Shown one piece after another: positions 57,953 through 64,000 of a stretch of 64,000 nucleotides of DNA; the stretch's first letter is position 1, and the number at the start of each line of letters is the position of its first letter. The position numbers and the translations under genes are program-made. This DNA comes from Streptomyces sp. NBC_01723 (GTDB taxonomy: Bacteria; Actinomycetota; Actinomycetes; Streptomycetales; Streptomycetaceae). The stretch covers positions 5,692,001 to 5,756,000 of the forward strand of contig NZ_CP109171.1 in the NCBI RefSeq assembly GCF_036246005.1, read 5' to 3'. Under the pieces are notes generated by a model, which worked only from the letters and a program-made list of their open reading frames with translations, had not been told where the DNA came from and did no database searches.

Positions 57953-58840
57953 TTAAGGAACTCGTGCGATCAAGTAGCGAAAGACATTCGGCATCCAGAC
58001 GGTCCCGTCAGGGCGGCGGTGCGGATGCAGGGCCTCCGCCAGCTCCTTGTCGACCTGTTCCCGGTCGGTGGCCGCGATCGCCGCGTCGAACAGCCCGGTC
58101 GACAGCAGTCCCCGCGCCGCGCTCGCGGCGTCCGCGTACCCGAACGGGCACGCCACCCGTCCCGAACCGTCCGGCCTGAGCCCGGCCCGCTGTGCGACCT
58201 CCTCCAGGTCGTCGCGCAGGGCGGGGCGCCAGCTGCCCGCGCTGCGCAGTGGGTCCGCGAGTTTGGTGGCCACCCGCAGCACCGAGGTCGTGGCGCACCG
58301 CTCCGGCGGGCCCCAGCCCGCCAGCACCACGGCGGCCCCGCGCCCGGCGAGCGGCGTCGCCTCGGCGAGCAGCCCGCCCAGCCCCTCCGAGTCGCCCGCG
58401 AGGCACCCGATGGGCTCGAAGGCGGTCACCAGGGTGAACGCCGGCGCCGACGGGTCCGCCGCGGCACCGGGTGGTCCCTCCACGACCCGCGCCGCGTCCG
58501 CGCGGGTGGGGGCGGGCCGGACGCCGGGAGGTTCCGGCGCCTCGGGTGCCCCGGGCAGCAGACGCCGCCGTGCCAGTTCCAGGAGTTCCGGAGAACGTGT
58601 GTCGACACCGGTCACCGAGGCGCCGCGCGAGGCGCCCATCAGCAGGGCGAGCCCGGAACCGCAGTTCAGGCCCAGCATCCGGGTGCCGCCGCCCACGTCC
58701 AGTCGCTCGAAGACGGCCTCGTAGAGCGGTACGAGCATCCTCTCCTGTATCTCGGACCAGTCACGCGCACGTGCACGCAGGTCCACGGGAGACAGCGTCC
58801 CCGTGTGAGATGAGTGCTGCCGTACGAGCGTAGGTGTCAT
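57953..58840 (-). CDS. SAM-dependent methyltransferase-like protein
   Basis: A 295-residue class I methyltransferase-like protein. The start MTPTLVRQHSSHTGTLSPVD leads to a helix with DWSEIQERMLVPLYEAVFERL. Motif I is LGLNCGSGLALL near 65, followed by VTGVDTRSPELLELARRRL and, later, FEPIGCLAGDSEGLGGLLAEA. A DUF-type C-terminal half with RPDGTVWMPNVFRYLIAR ends it. The substrate is unknown; similar proteins are often annotated ubiE-like. The start was set at ATG 58840 because the upstream extension is not conserved-looking, though it lacks a clear ribosome site. Confidence 0.75.
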   Translation of the reverse strand: MTPTLVRQHSSHTGTLSPVDLRARARDWSEIQERMLVPLYEAVFERLDVGGGTRMLGLNCGSGLALLMGASRGASVTGVDTRSPELLELARRRLLPGAPEAPEPPGVRPAPTRADAARVVEGPPGAAADPSAPAFTLVTAFEPIGCLAGDSEGLGGLLAEATPLAGRGAAVVLAGWGPPERCATTSVLRVATKLADPLRSAGSWRPALRDDLEEVAQRAGLRPDGSGRVACPFGYADAASAARGLLSTGLFDAAIAATDREQVDKELAEALHPHRRPDGTVWMPNVFRYLIARVP

Positions 58841-59521
58841 AGGAAAGCGCCCCAATCGCCGAGTGTTGCCGCTGTGCCCGATTCCATGGCCCCCGTGCAG
58901 TGCGCTCGAACTCCCCCCGTATGCCAGGAAACTCCGGGCTCGCCGCGGCGTCCAGTGGTAGAGAGGGCCGGTTTGCCCGATCCCCGTCCCCATGGCGAGA
59001 TTTCACTTCCCGGCAATGTGGGCCGGCCGCGCGGTACCCGCGGTAGCACCTCGGCGACACCTTGACCGGATGGCCGGATCGTGCCGGTCGGCGATGACAG
59101 CGGGTGGCCGGGGGTGCGGAGAGGGCGGTTCCGGCCAAGGTCGACGGGGTCCGCGGGCGTCGGCGGGGCGCGGGGCGGGGTGCGGGACTGCCGGCGGGCG
59201 GGGCGGTGCCGCACCCCGGTGGTCCACCCGGTAACGTCGCCCCCGTCGGCGCGTCCGCCCGGACGCCTCCGCTCCGGCGCGACGGCGGCCGAAACGCCCC
59301 TTGCGCACGAGAGCGCCCCACGCCCCCGGAGTGTGGACGACCGCTACGCGCCGGGGCGTACGTCGGGCTACGCACCAGCTTGGTATGAGCTGTGAGGCTT
59401 CTCCGCAGATCAGCGCACCCGCCCTCGTCGGGACGCATCAGCGGCAACTGACTGGTACGTGCAAATTATTTGGGATGCCCCGGAATAGGAACACAGCGGC
59501 ACTCCGGCTCGTTGTCATTAC
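58841..59521. other. 681-bp divergent intergenic region
   Basis: This is the longest gene-free stretch. The left 550 bases are GC-rich without a supported reading frame on either strand. The right end (59440-59520) is less GC-rich and holds a possible ECF-type promoter for the downstream gene. A small RNA or unrecognised short gene cannot be excluded. Confidence 0.5.
59489..59514 (+). promoter_or_regulatory. Possible ECF-sigma-type promoter
   Basis: GGAAC (59489-59493) and CGTT (59511-59514) are separated by 17 bases, matching the general ECF pattern. Transcription would start at or next to the GTG at 59522, giving a leaderless mRNA. A HrdB-like alternative with weak matches also exists just upstream. 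Confidence 0.4.
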
Positions 59522-60118
59522 GTGAGCACGACACCACCTGTTCTCGCCGCAGAGCTGGCGCAGGCGTGGGCCGACATTCAGCGGTACCACCCCGAGCTGC
59601 CCGATCTTGCCGCGCCCGAGTCCCTGATCGGAGAGTCGTCGTCCGCCTGCGGGCACGAGCTCTCCTTCGAGCGACTGCTCCATGAGGCAGTCCACGGCAT
59701 CGCCGCCGCGCGCGGAGTACGCGACACCTCCCGCGCGGGGCGCTACCACAACCGCCGATTCCTGGCGATCGCAGAGGAGCTGGGCCTCGACCACCCCGAG
59801 GAGCCGCATCCCAGCAGCGGCTTCTCACTGGTCACCCTCACCCCCGAGGCGAAGCGCCGCTACCGCCCGACGACCGAACGCCTCCAGCGCGCGCTGAAGG
59901 CCCACACCGCAGCCACCGCGACCGACTCGGCCCGCAGCTTCCGCGGTCCGGCCGCCCGCCACGGCTCCTCCGGGGGAGGGGTGCGCGTGAAAGCCGTCTG
60001 CGACTGCGGGCGCAACGTACGGGTCGTCCCGTCCGTGCTGGCCCAGGCCCCGATCATGTGCGGCGGCTGCGGCAAGCCGTTCCGCATCCCGGAGGTGGTC
60101 GGCGCGGGCGTGAGCTGA
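59522..60118 (+). CDS. SprT-like putative metallopeptidase with zinc ribbon
   Basis: A 198-residue protein. HEAVH at 54-58, followed by [16 protein letters not shown] (His76), matches the HExxH...H pattern of SprT-like zinc peptidases. A C-terminal ribbon has Cys160, Cys162, Cys180 and Cys183 (CDCG, CGGCG), as SprT proteins do. The acid Glu55 needed for catalysis is present. SprT relatives in eukaryotes (Spartan) repair DNA-protein crosslinks, but the bacterial role is unknown. It lies alone before the rpsP cluster. GTG start. Confidence 0.72.
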   Translation: MSTTPPVLAAELAQAWADIQRYHPELPDLAAPESLIGESSSACGHELSFERLLHEAVHGIAAARGVRDTSRAGRYHNRRFLAIAEELGLDHPEEPHPSSGFSLVTLTPEAKRRYRPTTERLQRALKAHTAATATDSARSFRGPAARHGSSGGGVRVKAVCDCGRNVRVVPSVLAQAPIMCGGCGKPFRIPEVVGAGVS

Positions 60119-60119
60119 C

Positions 60120-60146
60120 GGTCCGGCTGCTCGTGGCAGCCGGACC
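60120..60146 (+). terminator. Hairpin terminator after the SprT-like gene
   Basis: A perfect 11-bp stem (60120-60130 with 60136-60146) directly after the stop codon. Confidence 0.8.
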
Positions 60147-60179
60147 CGGGCCAGGTTCCGTCGTCGGACCCGCTCCGCC

Positions 60180-60212
60180 GGACCGGAGGGCGGCCCCGGT
60201 GCCCTCCGGTCC
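60180..60212 (+). terminator. Second hairpin upstream of rpsP
   Basis: A perfect 12-bp stem (60180-60191 with 60201-60212). With the previous hairpin it forms a tandem pair isolating the rpsP cluster from upstream transcription. Confidence 0.7.
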
Positions 60213-60374
60213 GAGGGGTCTGCCCGCGTGTGGCACAATGGCAAGCTGTACTCGACAGTCGCACAGGACCCCTCTCTCCTCCGGCTGACGCGTCCATCGG
60301 GCACTCGGGTACCGCAACCCCACGCGGCTCTCTCGCCGTGCCCAATCACGTCAAAACCAGGAGAATCCACTCCC

Positions 60375-60803
60375 GTGGCAGTCAAGATCAAGCTGAAGCG
60401 TCTGGGCAAGATCCGTTCGCCTCACTACCGCATCGTCGTCGCCGACTCCCGTACCCGCCGTGACGGCCGGGCCATCGAGGAGATCGGCAAGTACCACCCG
60501 ACGTACAACCCGTCGGTGATGGAGGTCGACGCCGAGCGTGTCGCCTACTGGCTCGGTGTCGGCGCCCAGCCGACCGAGCCCGTGCTCGCCATCCTGAAGA
60601 AGACCGGCGACTGGCAGAAGTTCAAGGGCGAGCCCGCCCCGGCCCCGCTGCTCCAGCCGTCCGAGAAGGCGGCCCGCCCGTCCTTCGAGGCGATCGGTGG
60701 CGAGGACGAGGGCAAGGGTGAGGCGATCACCCAGAAGAAGAAGGCCGACAAGAAGGACGAGGCCGCCGCCGAGTCCTCCTCGACCGAGTCGACCGAGGCC
60801 TGA
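60375..60803 (+). CDS. rpsP: 30S ribosomal protein S16
   Basis: A 142-residue S16: [35 protein letters not shown], then a long actinobacterial tail of about 60 residues that is Lys/Glu/Ser-rich ([16 protein letters not shown]). The GTG at 60375 has AGGAG upstream. It is the first gene of the cluster rpsP-KH protein-rimM-trmD-rplS. Confidence 0.96.
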   Translation: MAVKIKLKRLGKIRSPHYRIVVADSRTRRDGRAIEEIGKYHPTYNPSVMEVDAERVAYWLGVGAQPTEPVLAILKKTGDWQKFKGEPAPAPLLQPSEKAARPSFEAIGGEDEGKGEAITQKKKADKKDEAAAESSSTESTEA

Positions 60804-60805
60804 GC

Positions 60806-61045
60806 ATGCTCGAGGAGGCTCTCGAGCACCTCGTGAAGGGCATCGTCGACAACCCTGACGATGTGCAGGTCGCCTCGCGCAACCTGCGTCGCGGGCGTGT
60901 GCTCGAGGTCCGGGTGCACCCCGACGACCTCGGCAAGGTGATCGGCCGCAACGGCCGCACCGCACGCGCCCTGCGCACCGTCGTGGGCGCCATCGGCGGC
61001 CGCGGTGTCCGCGTCGACCTCGTCGACGTGGACCACGTCCGCTGA
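60806..61045 (+). CDS. KH-domain RNA-binding protein (KhpA/YlqC-like)
   Basis: A 79-residue protein made of one KH domain, with the RNA-binding loop GKVIGRNGRTARALRTVV (GxxG) and the start LEEALEHLVKGIVDNPDDV. It begins two bases after rpsP. KhpA proteins bind many RNAs and in other Gram-positives influence division and small RNA function. The position between rpsP and rimM is conserved. Confidence 0.93.
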   Translation: MLEEALEHLVKGIVDNPDDVQVASRNLRRGRVLEVRVHPDDLGKVIGRNGRTARALRTVVGAIGGRGVRVDLVDVDHVR

Positions 61046-61172
61046 CGCCACAACGCAGCACCGGCTCGGGCCGGGGAGGGCCATGGGCCGTCCCCGGCCC
61101 GCAGTCGTAGAGCCCCGCACGGGGTCGTGAGCCCCGCCGGGCTCGTCGCAGTTCGACAGGAGATCAAGCACA

Positions 61173-61736
61173 GTGCAGCTGGTAGTCGCTCGCATCGGCC
61201 GCGCCCACGGCATCAAGGGCGAGGTCACCGTCGAGGTCCGCACCGACGAGCCGGAGCTGCGGCTCGGCCCCGGCGCCGTCCTGGCCACCGACCCCGCCAC
61301 CGCCGGTCCGCTGACCATCGAGACCGGCCGGGTGCACAGCGGCCGCCTCCTGCTGCGCTTCGCGGGCGTCCACGACCGCACCGGCGCCGAGGCCCTGCGC
61401 AACACCCTGCTGATCGCCGACGTCGACCCCGACGAGCGTCCCGAGGACGACGACGAGTACTACGACCACCAGCTCATCGACCTCGACGTGGTGACCGCCG
61501 ACGGCACCGAGGTCGGCCGGATCACCGAGATCTCCCACCTGCCCACCCAGGACCTGTTCGTGGTGGAACGCCCCGACGGCAGCGAGGTCTACGTGCCGTT
61601 CGTGTCGGAGATCGTCACGGAGATCGACCTGGAGGAGCAGCGCGCGGTCATCGACCCGCCCCCGGGCCTGATCGACGACCGCGCCGAGATCGCCTCCGCG
61701 CGGGACGCCGAGGAGTCCCCGGAGGAAGGCGCGTAA
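61173..61736 (+). CDS. rimM: Ribosome maturation factor RimM
   Basis: A 187-residue two-domain factor that assists maturation of the 30S head, binding S19. N-terminal [22 protein letters not shown] and the PRC-type domain [20 protein letters not shown], then [17 protein letters not shown] start with AGGAG. It overlaps trmD by one base (TAATG). Confidence 0.95.
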   Translation: MQLVVARIGRAHGIKGEVTVEVRTDEPELRLGPGAVLATDPATAGPLTIETGRVHSGRLLLRFAGVHDRTGAEALRNTLLIADVDPDERPEDDDEYYDHQLIDLDVVTADGTEVGRITEISHLPTQDLFVVERPDGSEVYVPFVSEIVTEIDLEEQRAVIDPPPGLIDDRAEIASARDAEESPEEGA

Positions 61737-62569
61737 TGCGGCTCGACGTCGTCACGATCTTCCCCGAGTACCTGGAACCGCTGAACGTCTCCCTCGTCGG
61801 CAAGGCACGCGCGCGTGGACAGCTCGACGTCCGGGTGCACGACCTGCGCGAGTGGACCTACGACCGGCACAACACGGTCGACGACACCCCTTACGGGGGC
61901 GGCCCCGGCATGGTCATGAAGCCCGACCCGTGGGGCGACGCGCTGGACTCCGTCCTGGCCGACGGCTACGAGGCCGGCTCCGGCGAGCCCGCCCTGATCG
62001 TGCCCACGCCCAGCGGCCGGCCCTTCACCCAGGAACTCGCCGTCCACCTCTCCGAGCGGCCCTGGCTGATCTTCACGCCCGCCCGCTACGAGGGCATCGA
62101 CCGCCGCGTCGTCGACGAGTACGCGACCAGGATGCCGGTGTACGAGGTCTCCATCGGCGACTACGTCCTCGCCGGCGGCGAGGCGGCCGTACTGGTCGTC
62201 ACCGAGGCCGTGGCCCGGCTGCTGCCCGGCGTCCTCGGCAACGCCGAGTCCCACCGGGACGACTCCTTCGCGCCCGGCGCCATGGCGAACCTCCTGGAGG
62301 GCCCCGTCCACACCAAGCCGCCGCAGTGGCGCGGGCGCGGCATCCCGGACGTGCTGCTCAGCGGCCACCACGGGAAGATCGCCCGCTGGCGCCGGGACGA
62401 GGCCCTGCGGCGCACGTCGGCCCACCGGCCCGACCTGATCGAGCGGTGCGATCCCAAGGCCTTCGACAAGAAGGACCGCGAGATGCTCTCCATCCTGGGC
62501 TGGGCGCCGGACCCGGACGGGGAGCCGTACGGCCGATTTTGGCGCAGGACACCTGGCATGGAACAATAG
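61736..62569 (+). CDS. trmD: tRNA (guanine37-N1)-methyltransferase
   Basis: A 277-residue SPOUT methyltransferase that makes m1G37 to prevent frameshifting. It has the start [35 protein letters not shown], and the trefoil knot region RYEGIDRRV and VSIGDYVLAGGEAAVLV. Translationally coupled to rimM. A gap of about 135 bases precedes rplS. Confidence 0.96.
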   Translation: MRLDVVTIFPEYLEPLNVSLVGKARARGQLDVRVHDLREWTYDRHNTVDDTPYGGGPGMVMKPDPWGDALDSVLADGYEAGSGEPALIVPTPSGRPFTQELAVHLSERPWLIFTPARYEGIDRRVVDEYATRMPVYEVSIGDYVLAGGEAAVLVVTEAVARLLPGVLGNAESHRDDSFAPGAMANLLEGPVHTKPPQWRGRGIPDVLLSGHHGKIARWRRDEALRRTSAHRPDLIERCDPKAFDKKDREMLSILGWAPDPDGEPYGRFWRRTPGMEQ

Positions 62570-62705
62570 GCCGCTGTTGTGCGTCCGTCCGGAGCGCGCC
62601 CCTGCCACAGGGGGACACGACGCCCGTCCCGACCCGCACGGCTCTGAATCCGAAACACCTAGTTTCCGTTGATGACCTGTGGCATCAGCGAGGAAAGCAG
62701 ACGAA

Positions 62706-63056
62706 ATGTCTCACCTGCTCGACTCCGTCGACGCCGCGTCGCTGCGCACCGACGTCCCCGCCTTCCGCCCCGGCGACACCGTCAACGTCCACGTGCGCGT
62801 CATCGAGGGCAACCGCTCCCGTGTGCAGCAGTTCAAGGGCGTTGTGATCCGCCGCCAGGGTGCCGGCATTCGCGAGACCTTCACGGTCCGCAAGGTCTCC
62901 TTCTCCGTCGGCGTCGAGCGCACCTTCCCGGTGCACACCCCGATCGTGGAGAAGATCGAGCTCGTCACCCGCGGTGACGTCCGCCGCGCCAAGCTGTACT
63001 ACCTGCGCGAGCTGCGCGGCAAGGCCGCGAAGATCAAGGAGAAGCGCGAGAGCTGA
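62706..63056 (+). CDS. rplS: 50S ribosomal protein L19
   Basis: A 116-residue L19 with [26 protein letters not shown] (by parts), [17 protein letters not shown] and [29 protein letters not shown] precedes the ATG. It ends the ribosomal cluster, and signal peptidase genes follow after 44 bases. Confidence 0.97.
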   Translation: MSHLLDSVDAASLRTDVPAFRPGDTVNVHVRVIEGNRSRVQQFKGVVIRRQGAGIRETFTVRKVSFSVGVERTFPVHTPIVEKIELVTRGDVRRAKLYYLRELRGKAAKIKEKRES

Positions 63057-63100
63057 GCGCCTCCGAGGTCCGCGCCGGGGCCGGATAGCATCTGGCCCCG

Positions 63101-63853
63101 ATGGACACCGAAGCACAGCCCACGGAGCGCGACCGCTCCTCCCGCCCTTCCGACTCCGAGCAGCCCTCGGATCCGGAGGGCCCGGAGGAACGGTCGCGTT
63201 CCGCGTTCGCGGGGCGGATCACGGACTGGGTGCCGGGCGGCCGGATCACCGTCACCCTGCTGACGCTGCTGCTGTTCCTGCTGCTGCTCAGCACCTTCGT
63301 ACTGCGGCCGTTCCAGATTCCCAGCGGATCCATGGAGCGTGGATTGAGGATCGGTGACCGGGTTCTCGTAAATAAGTTGGCGTACCGTTTCGGTGGGCGG
63401 CCGCAGCGGGGCGACGTCGTGGTCTTCGACGGTACGGGACTCTTCGGGCCCGGCGACTACATCAAACGCGTGGTCGGTGTGGGCGGGGACCATGTGGTGT
63501 GCTGCGACAGGGAGGGGAGGGTACAGGTGAACGGCCAGTCGGTCGACGAGTCGGAGTTCCTGTACCCCGGTGACCGCCCGTCGACGGTGCGCTTCGACGT
63601 CGTCGTCCCCGACGGCACCCTCTTCGTCCTCGGCGACCACCGGTCCGGCTCCAGCGACTCCCGCGACCACCTGGGCTCGCCGGGCGGCGGCATGATCCCG
63701 GTGGACGAGGTGATCGGGCGCGCCGACTGGATCGTCTGGCCCTTCGCCCACGCCACCCACCTCGACCGTCCCGACGCCTACGCGCGCGTGCCGGAGGCCG
63801 ACGCGGACGGAGGGGCCGGCGACGCGCGTCGGCCCGCGGGCGCCGATGGGTAG
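63101..63853 (+). CDS. sipW: Type I signal peptidase (first of the sip cluster)
   Basis: A 250-residue signal peptidase. A charged N-terminus of about 48 residues is followed by one span (TVTLLTLLLFLLLLSTFVL) and the catalytic domain. The nucleophile is Ser77 in IPSGSM and the general base Lys122 in GDYIKRVVGVGGD; FVLGDHRSGSSDSR is the conserved box E. It removes signal peptides from exported proteins. S. lividans has four adjacent genes (sipW, X, Y, Z) right after rplS, so this is sipW by position. The next gene overlaps it by eight bases. Confidence 0.93.
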   Translation: MDTEAQPTERDRSSRPSDSEQPSDPEGPEERSRSAFAGRITDWVPGGRITVTLLTLLLFLLLLSTFVLRPFQIPSGSMERGLRIGDRVLVNKLAYRFGGRPQRGDVVVFDGTGLFGPGDYIKRVVGVGGDHVVCCDREGRVQVNGQSVDESEFLYPGDRPSTVRFDVVVPDGTLFVLGDHRSGSSDSRDHLGSPGGGMIPVDEVIGRADWIVWPFAHATHLDRPDAYARVPEADADGGAGDARRPAGADG

Positions 63854-64000
63854 CCGCGGGAAACCGCGCGGAGCCCCCAGCAGCCCCGCGGAGAACCTGC
63901 TGCCCACCGGCTCCCGGCGCACCGCCGCGCCCTCCGGCGGCCGTTCCCGCACGGAGCGGCGCAAGCTCCAGCGCAAGGTCAAACGGCGCCGCAGGCGCGG
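63846..64000 (+). CDS. sipX: Next signal peptidase gene, N-terminus only (truncated by window edge)
   Basis: An open frame from ATG 63846, overlapping the end of sipW, codes for a basic N-terminal segment (MGSRGKPRGAPSSPAENLL, then many Arg/Lys) before the window ends. The family's long cytoplasmic N-termini and the position make it the second sip gene. No catalytic residue is visible. Confidence 0.7.
   Translation, partial: MGSRGKPRGAPSSPAENLLPTGSRRTAAPSGGRSRTERRKLQRKVKRRRRR

Noticed and set aside
59081..59395. Open frames of about 100 codons in the 681-bp gap
   Set aside because: They lack ribosome-binding sites and consistent third-position bias, and their translations are Arg/Pro/Gly-rich without recognisable features.

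Overview
The window is chromosomal DNA of a Streptomyces. GC content is very high with G/C-biased third codon positions, GTG starts are frequent, and many gene pairs overlap by four bases. The gene order matches the conserved core region of the S. coelicolor/S. lividans group: tandem conservons, gltX, five tRNAs, ndgR/leuCD, hupS, gpsA-ddlA, thiLD, recG, coaD, rnc-mutM, smc, glcP, ftsY, nsdA, amtB-glnK-glnD, ffh, ftsH, rpsP-rimM-trmD-rplS and the sip signal peptidase cluster. Several proteins match what I remember of S. coelicolor homologues closely. The species itself cannot be fixed from the window alone.

Layout. (1) 1-9190, minus strand: two back-to-back conservons. One is complete (cvnA-cvnB-cvnC-cvnD, 9190 down to 3784); the other continues off the left edge (cvnA and the first codons of cvnB). 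Each codes for a membrane histidine-kinase-like sensor, a roadblock protein, a DUF742 protein and a small Ras-like GTPase. (2) 9.8-18.6 kb: an unfamiliar 62-residue protein with two copies of a QxANPRRTxL motif, a fumarylacetoacetate-hydrolase-fold gene overlapping gltX, a HAD hydrolase, a Gln-Glu-Glu-Gln-Glu tRNA cluster, ndgR divergent from leuCD, and the sporulation HU protein HupS. (3) 18.4-27.2 kb: a cofactor F420 guanylyltransferase, the phospholipid pair plsC-gpsA, ddlA, a decayed lipoprotein gene, an Lrp-type ligand-binding protein, thiL-thiD, zinc-form rpmB and a DAK-domain protein. (4) 27.2-36.8 kb: recG, rsmD, coaD, a coiled-coil protein, DUF177-rpmF-rnc, mutM, an HxlR regulator, a CAP-domain exported protein and acylphosphatase. 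(5) 37.1-49 kb: smc and ftsY separated by two inserted transporters (glcP, NCS1 permease), a 25-bp tandem repeat, a stand-alone Prim-Pol-like gene and the regulator nsdA. (6) 49.1-57.2 kb: the GlnR-type ammonium operon amtB-glnK-glnD, then ffh and ftsH. (7) 57.2-64 kb: a lipoprotein, a methyltransferase-like protein, an SprT-like metalloprotein, the ribosomal/RNA-maturation cluster and the start of the signal peptidase cluster.

Themes. Protein export is grouped here (ftsY, ffh, sip genes), as are translation and RNA maturation (gltX, tRNAs, rpmB, rpmF, rnc, rsmD, rpsP, khpA-like, rimM, trmD, rplS), and chromosome organisation and sporulation (hupS, smc, nsdA, conservons). Most intergenic hairpins can be read as terminators. 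Two of them pair perfectly only when transcribed from the minus strand, which gives their direction. nsdA carries the only in-frame TTA codon I found, so it is probably under bldA control. No phage, insertion sequence, CRISPR array or secondary-metabolite cluster was seen.
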